From assembly GCA_015657535.1 (NCBI GenBank), contig JADHZB010000913.1:2392-37828 (forward strand): DNA of 35,437 nucleotides. Direction: 5' to 3'. The DNA is from Nephromyces sp. MM_2019 (lineage: Eukaryota; Apicomplexa; Aconoidasida; Nephromycida). A model generated the notes under the pieces. It saw only the letters and a list, made by a program, of their open reading frames with translations. It made no database searches and had not been told where the DNA came from. The stretch's first letter is position 1. Each line of letters starts with the position of its first letter. This document shows positions 27,003 through 35,437 of the stretch, in pieces. A program made the position numbers and the translations under genes.

Positions 27003-29863
27003 ATGTCGAGGTTGCTTAGGCTATTTGCGTGCTTCCTGCTGCTGGGTATACTGCTACAAAGCAACTATCTCGTAACCCCAGTACGCTCGGTGCTGCTACA
27101 CCAACGAGCTGAGATTAATTCCGCAGCTTCCCTTAGTTTAAAAAACGTTAAGACTCCCAGTTTTGAGCGAGGTATGCAATTGTTATTTTTATTGCAATTG
27201 TTCGTTGGCAGACTACCCTTAAAATTACCTAGTTCGAGTCTTGTGCCATCACCACTTTGATATAGTCTTAAGCCTTCATTCAATGCTTAAAATTTTTTTC
27301 CTCCTTTTGAAAGTGCCTCATGATGTATTTGCGCGATATTTCTGATACTTTCATAAAAATACTGCTTGAATAGCCTTGGAAGTCATTCATGATCGTAAAA
27401 AATATGACAGGGAAGCAACATTTGTAGAATATGAGAAAGGCTTAAAAACAATTTGGTAGGTAAAAAAGCGGCTGCAAGGCGCTTGAATATGTTTGTGAGA
27501 AAATTGATGCCACCAATGCCAGGGTTTAAGCATCCTATAATTCCCCTATTTATTCTGTGCAATGTGCTAGCTAGTTCCGTACATCCCTGTGTATGGTATG
27601 CCACGAATTTTGTGGGCAAACAAATATATAATATATCCATAATAGCTCATGCTTTCTATCCATTAGATGATTTTGACGCTGATGAAGACTTCGCGACTAC
27701 CGCAGAGGATGAAGCGCTTGTAGGAGATCTAGCCGAAGAATCTGCAGGTATCACAGATTCATCAAATCAAGGGGACAGTGCGTTGAGCTCCTCGATGAGC
27801 ATGAGAAATAATATCGGCAGAAAAAAGGGGCGATTCAGTTCCATCGAAATAAAGCAGCAAGCAGATAACGCTGTCGATGTCAGCAGTAACTATGAAGATC
27901 TAGGCGACGACAATGTAGACACCGGCACTGATGAAGAAGGCGCAGATGATAAATTTGAAGATAGCGAACACGATGAAGGTAATTCCGATTACCACGATTT
28001 TGATTCTACTGATTACAGTAATGATGATGATGGTGCCAACGAATATGAAGCCGAGCATGGCAACAATTTTTCCGAATCGAAAAATATTCCTGAAAACGTA
28101 AATGTGGAAGTGTCGCACCACAGTGATGTTTCATTGAAAGAAAAATCTGGATCTCTAGCACAGTCTACCAGCCACGATGTGGCAGACGAAAATAGCTTGC
28201 CCGCAGCTTCTGCACTCCAATTAGAGAATTTTGGTAAGCCAAGCTGAGACGAACGATGTATTTCATATATTTAGAAGAACAAAAACTCTACCCGTATCCT
28301 ATTACTTCCTAGCTTCAAGATTTTCGAGGCTAAATACCTTTGGATACAAATGTTCGTTAGAGCTAATCTGTGCACGATCTATACCACAGTTTCGAACTGA
28401 TCCCGTTAATTGTGCGTCCATGGTTTCGCACAGAGCAGTGAAGAAAACAGCGATTATACGTGAAACACACCCGAGACTAACTACTAAGTGATTCATATAA
28501 ACTTTCGGTTTAACAGATGCAAGCACAAAAGCACTTGAAATTAAAGATGATTGATAGCAAATATATGGAATATTTTTGGCAGGTGACTCCCAGCTTATGA
28601 ATGAACAACTGGATTCCTTTTTGGAGGATTTGGCTGAACTAACAGTAACACAGCGTACGTCTTATTTCAGTATTAAATGTTTAACACTTGATTTTTCGCA
28701 CATTAATGGAAAGAAAGGTTTCAAATTATCATTGAAATTCCATGGGAATAGATTGGTTAGAGGCATAGACTCACTGTTCCCAATTCCTGACGTTCTTTTA
28801 TTTATTGTTTGCCATCATGTAGTAATGACGCTGATCGGCCTTCTAGCCACTCAATTATTATAAAAAAGAACGTGAAGTTAACCCGGACCCTGTAAAATGC
28901 ATGTGAACTCCTGTTAGTTTTCTCGAAAATGTACGTCCACTTCTATAAAACAAAATTCTACCCTGCAGTTGGTAAAATTCTAAAAGATAAGAAGAATTTA
29001 TCCGAAGGAAGCTTTCTGTCAATGACTAGTGAAGAGAAATTCTTCCGGAATTTGGTGAGTTTCCTAAATGCCATGGGGTCCTTCGCGATGCCGTCAACAA
29101 TATTTTCTGCTCCTTCTCTGACTAAAGCTTCGTTTTTAGGATTTCAGATTCATTAGCATATGCTTAAGACGAATGATATTAGCATTCTTGCTACTCTGGT
29201 ACTTGATTTCATCCATGTGGGCATAATTCTTGAAGTTGTATATATCCACAGCTAACTAACATGCGCAAAGTTTTATTATTATTATTGGATGCCTGCTTCT
29301 GTCTATTCACTACTTACGCAAAAATGTTATCCTTAAAATACCGAGCCTACTAAGGCGGACAGATATTTAGTTAAAATTGAAAATAGAGCAAGACGGTATT
29401 GTTATTTAAATACTGGGAGACTTGTATTCTGACAATCTACTGCTTTTAGAAAGAAAAGTTGGTCACGGCGGTGAAGGGACCGATTAAGAGTGTGTGCACG
29501 AACTTTATGCAAGGCTTCCTGCCGCACATTGAGACTTGGGTGGCCAAGGGATTAAAACCTCCAACAATAAGTCGCGGAGCCTATAGCACATTGTTTAAAC
29601 CTTTGGCGACAGCGATATTTAATAAGGCAAGTGTGTGCTAGAAACATTCTGTCTACAAAACAATGCTAAAGGCGTTGCAGTTCATCGATATGATAGCTTC
29701 AAGAGTTAGGGAAAGCTGACTTGTAAAGACTTAACACGCTAAGAAATTACGTTAACAATCTTCTTTCGTAAAGTTCGTGCCTGCTCTGATTTTCGTTGTA
29801 CAGATAGAGGCAGAACTGAAAGTTGATGTCCCAGACGAAATTTTCGAACTTGGAAATCCATGA
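27003..29863 (+). CDS. Secreted or ER-lumen acidic protein of unknown family, six exons
   Basis: Exons: 27003-27171, 27667-28233, 28583-28654, 28969-29054, 29450-29626 and 29804-29863, giving 376 residues. Joins are in frame, with phases 1, 1, 1, 0 and 0. The start MSRLLRLFACFLLLGILLQ is a clear signal peptide. Exon 2 (about residues 57-245) is strongly acidic and low-complexity, with many Asp, Glu and Ser (DDFDADEDF; later TDEEGADDKFEDSEHDE). The C-terminal third is more ordered and basic (FLPHIETWVAKGLKPP, then AYSTLFKPLATAIFN) and ends ELGNP, with no KDEL-type retrieval signal. No transmembrane segment follows the signal. Exon 5 ends AAG|GCAAGT, so its intron appears to be GC-AG; the nearby GT alternative breaks the frame. 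A role cannot be named; acidic secreted proteins include Ca2+-binding, matrix and vesicle-cargo types. Confidence 0.78.
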
Positions 29864-32800
29864 AAACCAATGTGATGAAAAAATAAAAACTTTTTCACTC
29901 ATGGAAGAAGAATAGCAGCTACTCTAGTGATTTTCAAAGTGATTCATTTGGGTACGATAATGTCTCTTGGGGTACGAATCACCGTAGCTTTTCTCAATCT
30001 TAAAGGAAATTATCTTTAGTTGGACGATCATTATAAAAAAAAATTCCTTAGCAACTTCAATTTGATATTCGACCTGTTGAAATCAAGCCACTCCCCGAGT
30101 AAGCAGTGAGATACTGCTTGCAATATAGTCTTTCTAGAGCTTCATCTCCCGCAGCCATATATCTAATAAATGTACCCAGTATATAATTGACATGCACTTA
30201 TACTAAATATTTTTAGGCTTGATTTTTGAAGCATATTAGGGTATTCTCGAATTAAATTTGGGAAAAGCTGACTGTTTTTAATTTAAGCCCAAAAACATAC
30301 TATTATAGAAGTACCTTGAATAAAAAATTTTAGGGTGTTATATTCTGAATTAGCTATGAGATACTGGCTAGAATACCGGGAGTGAGCAGAATTATATTGA
30401 ATAGTTTCACCGTCTCTCCTGTAAAATATAACAATGCACAATTTACCCTCGAAGATTCTGTGCAGTTCATATTATGCCCTGTGGTACACTGTAGTGTAAC
30501 TCAAGCTCGCAAGTTGTGATTCCACTTTAACCTTAAGATACTTTATACTAAATAGCGTCCTGCTATTTATTTGTACCGCTACGTTCTGAGTTTTCCCACG
30601 GAGAAAGCTACGTTGCTTACTTTTCGTGAAGAACCCACCAGGAGCTTCATTTTCGATGGGAGGTATCCACCTCACTGCTCGGAAGTGTTTTTTTAGAGAT
30701 AAGCACTTTGCAATGTGGTATAGCCTACATTTATTTTTTTTTTGCTGCTAAAGTTATGTTACGAGTAGTCTGCTTCTAAAAGCAAGATAACTTGGACCCC
30801 GAAAGCTTGGCATGAAAAAATTACTGAAAGATCGTGCTCCCTTGGAATGAATAAGTGCATAGGAAATTTCGATAAAAAACTCATCACAGATACTTTATTT
30901 CGATGTTTGGCATACCGGATTTTTGTTTCTGACATGCTGATTCGAACATTAGAAAATTGGTGGGTCGCTCACTGTAGCCAGGAAAAAAAGAATAGGCTGG
31001 AGAGCGCCCAAAGCAGTACGTGGATCTTTGTAGCATCAGCTGCAGATTAATCTGGAGTTTGTAGCACAGTGCGCTCACATTTTCCCTTAAAATATGAAAT
31101 TTAGGGGAAGTAAGTAATGGCACCACTTTTGTTATCTCGAATGCTCTTCCAAAAAGAGAACTAGAACCCTATGATGTTCGAGGCTAATTCGGCGTAGCCA
31201 CCTGTCCACACTACAATGAATAAATTTGCTAATCAAAGTTCACTAGCCCTAGCTAGGCTTTTAAAAATAGAAAATTTGTAAAGCTTAACTTGCATTTGAA
31301 ATTTTCAGTAGGCCATGAGTTGGCTTGCTATTAGTATATGCCACGTTCCAGATATACCCTAGGTATTAAGCATACTTAAATCGCTACCAAACTGGTCTAT
31401 GAAAGAGCCCCTAATTGGGGTAATATCGCAAACTACTACTTTCATTGGATATATTCACTTCAACAATAAGTATAAAATTATGATGTTTTCTGTAGTAAAA
31501 ACTATCATAAGATATATTTGTAATGAAAGCCTCCTAAGGGGTTTTACTTAACAGCGCATGGTTGGCAGGTTCCTCTTTAGCCCTACCATCACCGGAAGCA
31601 TTACTACTATTTACTGAAAGAAATAGGATAGCTTGTTATAACTGTAGAAACCGTCAATGTCCTCAAATTTGTATGGAATATCTGACACATTTTTTTTTTA
31701 TAATTTTGAAGTAACTAAGATTCCAGTGCGAATTTCAAGACTTCCTTTGTTAGCAGAATGCAAACATCCTATAGTAATTCCGTAGAAGCACCAACACATT
31801 TAAGTAGGGGTAGCCGCTTTTAGCTTTCGAAAATAGCAATAATAAATTCATTTCCTAGATCTAGAGTCCACTAGTTGATTGCATAACAGTCGCGTATCAG
31901 TGGACTCAGTCGGCGCGTGGTACTCGCATTCACCGATGGGTTCCCATAGTTGATTAATTCTTGAGTGTTTAAGAATGCAGGCTTCACAAGATGTTTTGTA
32001 TATAAGTTGAAATGATTAGAGCTGGCTATAATGAAGTCGTAACACGAAAGAAATGGGGCAGTTCAATAATCCGTCTGTTATTCCAAGGGGTAACGGGACA
32101 GCCATGACTATAACTGAGACTACACATCAGCATGTAGTGGGCGGCGTCGCTGCTAGCATCAAGTAGTCACGAGCTATATGTCTCAATGCTACATAAAAAG
32201 GAAGCCGAATGCTTATATTCACTGCATATAAAGTAGACTCTCCTTCATCTGAATGCCTCTGGCTTATCAAGTCTTAACCTTAGCATTGCTTCTAGCAAGT
32301 AGCTAGGTTGCTTTCCTAATCTCATATTTTTACACTTCGAAGAGGATGAAAGTAGCGCGACCACTTTGATGATTCACACTGGTAACGCAAGGTCAATAGG
32401 ATAGTGAGGAGTACTTTATTGAGCATAAGCAGATTCCGGGAAAGGAAAATTCTGATAGCACTCCAACATTTGTACCGAAAATATCCTCAAGGTGTCTAGT
32501 AGGTAAGTTTTACTAGTAGCTTCCCGAGGAAGCAGACTATCAACACAAAAGTAATGGGAGGTTCTAGGGTTCGCCACTGCGTAAATGTGCTCTTCCCCTC
32601 AAGCCAAAACAGAATTCTGTCCATATTTCTGCGCCCCGAGTTTTATAATAAAGCGGTAAAGTACTTAAAAAAAAACACCAACCCCATCCGTACTAATGAT
32701 GGCAATCCCTCTTGCATCGCTTTACTATGGTAATACATTTGCCGTTGACCCATTCAGAAATGGGAATACCCCGTGTACAGTAATTCCCAGATAACTGCTC

Positions 32801-33922
32801 GATGAACTAGACAGAGGATGCCCAAGAAAAACTGTAGTATCGCCCAGTACTTGACTTTAATGCTCAATTTCAGCCTTCAACGATAACAGCACTATGCGCA
32901 ACCACCGAGAGTTGCTAATCTGATTTTTTACTTAAGAGTTGAAACGAAGACGCTACAGGAGGCATTTCGAAGCCAGCGCACAAATAGTAGACGTTAGAAG
33001 GTTACAATAATAAAAAAACCCTATAGCAAAGCAGCAATTAGGCAGGCTGTAAAAATTCCTTCCCATGCACTCAGCTGCTTAGAGAATAGATCAACAACTA
33101 TTTAAGAATAACAAACTGTACGATTATTTGGCAGCTAGAGGAAACTTAAATAGGGGAAAATTCATATTTCATAATAGAAATTTAAGAAGCAGCTTTGACG
33201 GACCTTGTTAACTACAGTATGCTTCGCCCTAGTAATAATAGGGCCGTATATGATAAGCTGCGAAGGGCGTGGGTAATTTTTGTGCGATGGCAATGCTTGC
33301 GTAACTCTGATTAATTGGAGTTCAAGCTTGCCGGATAGACATAAAATTACCCACAGTAATATTTTTTTCGCCAATTCTTATATATTCCTTCAGGGCGCCT
33401 TCCTCCCAAAAAACTCCGAAATATACTTTGGGACTTGGTGTAATGTTTGCGATGCTTTAAATTATGACAAAAACCCTCTTGTTTTAAATTAATCCGAAAC
33501 TACCTGGAAAGAAATTAGATAATAATTAATATCATTTTCATCTGAAAGTTAGGAAGTTTTCGTTGTTGAGAAAAAATTATGCAACTAGTAACTTCAAAAT
33601 TGCTTGTGAGAGACGAAAACAAAATAAAGGCACAGGTTACCCAATGACCAATACAGACATTCGACTACTACTATTATGATGCGGAAAAATACTCTTACCT
33701 TCGAAACCGACTGAGTTATAAGGCTTTTCGTTCTGGTACATTCAAATAGGGGGGGAAATCTGATATCAAGAAATTTCCGATCAGGAAAAGGCTACCGGCT
33801 CACTAGTTTTTACAGCTTATATATAGAATTGATATCCTGATAGCGTTTAGAACGATTTAAGGTAAATTTTTTCCCATAAAACTTCTTAAAAATAGCAAGA
33901 TATACAACGTTTAATAATATCA
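29864..33922. other. 4-kb convergent intergenic stretch, one weak exon candidate
   Basis: The secreted-protein gene and the cyclic-nucleotide-binding gene converge here, so two 3' ends are expected. Apart from the candidate at 30472-30675 no coding region is supported. Frames at 30847-31050, 30884-31126, 33162-33374 and 33280-33492 overlap each other or lack motifs. Confidence 0.5.
30472..30675 (-). CDS. Weak candidate exon, beta-rich hypothetical
   Basis: A 67-codon minus-strand frame starts near an acceptor-like CCGAGCAG at about 30681 and reads RWIPPIENEAPGGFFTKSK and then NVAVQINSRTLFSIKYLKVK before a stop. The alternating hydrophobic pattern suggests beta strands, loosely like the LEA-2/TMEM106 fold. 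No adjoining exon with matching phase was found, and the length alone is not significant. Confidence 0.18.
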   Translation of the reverse strand: MRWIPPIENEAPGGFFTKSKQRSFLRGKTQNVAVQINSRTLFSIKYLKVKVESQLASLSYTTVYHRA

Positions 33923-35335
33923 TTAAACATCTTCGGAAAAAGTCACGCTGAATAATTTTTTTCGTCTTTTATCAGCTGGGCTTCTCATGCAAGAGCTCCC
34001 GGGCTTTTCAAGGGGGCTGGGGGGTTCAAAAGTCACTGTGGGGTCATTATATTTCACCCAATGAGGCTCTTCTTCAACTGAAGTTGTTATAGATTGCTCA
34101 ACCCCCTTGGATTTTCCGGAATGCCCCTTGCTCAGTTTAGTGTAGGTAGTGAGAGCCAGGGATGATTTTCGGGTTTTCTTGCTGGATTTTATCTTCCAAG
34201 CCTCATTTGCCTTTGCGAGCGCTTCGTCTGGGGTTTGTTGCAGCACAGAATTAGCATCTACGCTAGCTACTGATGTTCCAAAAAACCGAGCAGCAGACGC
34301 AGGTACGAGCTGAGAGTCCTTATTCGCAAGTGTAAGTACCTGTTAAGGCAAAGCAGATTTAGATGGATTACAAGTTTATAATTGATCAGATAAAAAACAA
34401 AGTCAGCGTGGGAAGCCCCACAAAAAAGAAACCGCTGAGAAGGCTTACCACAACATCTGTATCTGCTAATATAGTTTCCTGAGCTACTCCACCATAGCTA
34501 GTAAAGAGTTCGCCAAAGCAGTCGCCTCTTTTAAGCTTTCTGCTATAGTCTGTGTCAGAGCCCTCCCGTGGCTGAGTGGATGCTTCCCCGCTGTAAATTA
34601 TGCAAAATCGACCAAAGGGGTTTCCCTGAAGGCATAGTTCAGAGAGCAGAAGCTGATAAATCCTGAGAACGTATTGATACTATCACTATAAGGCTAGCAA
34701 GAAACTGACGAACTTTCTAAAAAGACCTATTGTAGCAGGTTTTTTATAATAAAAAATAAGAAGACCTACTAGTTAAACCTCCAAAAAAAGCTGTGCTCAA
34801 AGATTTTGGATAAAATTATTTGCCTAATGTTTCCAGCTGTTAATTCGCTTACCGCTTTTACAATCTTCTGATATATCTTGTAACTTTCTATCTGGAAGGC
34901 CTAAAAGAAGCAACCCGACGTTGATATTTAGAGCCAATTAGATGAAGCAAAATAGGCAAATCCTTGATTTCTAAGCTGCTAGAAAGAATTTGAATCTTCA
35001 GCAAGCGATGCTCATGTTGAAGGTGGCTAATTTCTATTCTATGCCAACCGCTCGAAATATCAAAAAATTGTGCATGGTGACAGGTAGTATGTTACAAGAA
35101 ATGATGCGGTCTTCATACTTATTTTGAAGTAGCTGAGCTGTTAGAATATAAGAAATGAAATTTTTCAAAGCATCCTCAGTTTCTGAAAAATGGTACAAAC
35201 CTTGGAGAGCTTCGATTTTTCAGCTGCGGATGAATCCTGCAAGGCTGGTATTCGATCTAACAAGCATAAAATCTTCCTTACGTTGACTTCTCGTTCGTTG
35301 AGCATAGGCTGTATACATGAAAGTTTGACCACCAT
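33923..35335 (-). CDS. Protein with one cyclic-nucleotide-binding-type domain, four exons
   Basis: Minus-strand exons: 35335-35201, 34900-34853, 34625-34449 and 34339-33923, giving 258 residues if the ATG at 35333-35335 is the start (an in-frame stop precedes it). Introns are GT-AG and all phase 0. Residues 20-120 align end to end with a CNB domain of the protein kinase A regulatory type: helix LLDRIPALQDSSAAEKSKL, then YKIYQKIVKAG, FGRFCIIYSGEA, and LKRGDCFGEL followed by ADTDVV. The phosphate-binding cassette keeps FGE (98-100), but the usual P-R-A-A is V-A-Q-E (108-111), so the phosphate-binding arginine is missing. The tail (about 139-258) is basic, Ser/Thr-rich and probably disordered, with RRKK near the end. 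No kinase, channel or second CNB domain is seen in the window. An acceptor at 35309 leaves open an upstream exon outside it. Confidence 0.8.
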
Positions 35336-35437
35336 TTTTTACAGAATTTTGGATAAGCGGAAAGATAAATACATGTGTGGAAACTTTCTTAAAAATAGTT
35401 TAATAAATTAAGACATGAGCTGCGCAGTAAGACCTAA

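Noticed and set aside
27453..27666. In-frame extension upstream of exon 2 of the secreted protein (frame opens at 27453)
   Set aside because: The acceptor CCATTAG at 27666 joins exon 1 in phase 1 and gives the acidic segment right after the signal-peptide exon; the extension is hydrophobic and unlike either neighbour.
29627..29640. GT donor at GCAA|GTGTGTG as the end of exon 5 of the secreted protein
   Set aside because: It shifts the frame into an early stop, whereas the GC donor four bases earlier joins in frame.

Overview
The window looks like nuclear DNA of a eukaryote, probably a protist or alga. Four genes are split by spliceosomal introns whose junctions keep the reading frame: GT-AG throughout, with one likely GC-AG. 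Intergenic DNA is long, GC content looks near 40 %, and there are (CA)n/(TG)n microsatellites and minisatellites. No prokaryotic operon, CRISPR array or complete mobile element was seen. A hisG-type ATP phosphoribosyltransferase argues against an animal, because animals lack histidine synthesis. I cannot name the lineage.

Layout. 1-3817 (minus): ATP phosphoribosyltransferase, four exons, last exon beyond base 1; its introns hold a 61-bp minisatellite and a 184-bp (CA)n array. 4007-5240 (minus): weak exon candidates of an unidentified, perhaps helical-repeat, protein. 5.2-8.9 kb: no confident gene, but one perfect 12-bp inverted repeat. 8898-12981 (plus): methionine aminopeptidase 2, five exons, all metal ligands present; intron 3 carries an antisense tRNA-Thr-like sequence. 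13-15.7 kb: non-coding apart from a 20-bp minisatellite. 15707-17269 (minus): a divergent mitotic-type cyclin in one exon, with D-box and KEN box but without the two usual CDK-contact residues. 17.3-23.9 kb: mostly non-coding, with weak plus-strand exon candidates at 18.9-19.7 kb. 23913-24373 (minus): a small protein whose reading frame breaks at a run of seven G, preceded in another frame by a mitochondrial-type presequence. 27003-29863 (plus): a six-exon secreted or ER-lumen acidic protein of unknown family. 30-33.9 kb: mostly non-coding, one weak exon candidate. 33923-35335 (minus): a cyclic-nucleotide-binding-domain protein, four exons, whose phosphate-binding cassette lacks the usual arginine.

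The genes do not form a pathway or cluster. They are ordinary eukaryotic functions (amino-acid synthesis, N-terminal Met removal, cell cycle, cyclic-nucleotide or related signalling, secretion, perhaps mitochondria) scattered in a gene-poor region. I found no convincing new multi-gene system. The most unusual items are the cyclin lacking its canonical CDK contacts, the degenerate cyclic-nucleotide pocket, the frame break at the G run, and the tRNA-like sequence antisense inside an intron.
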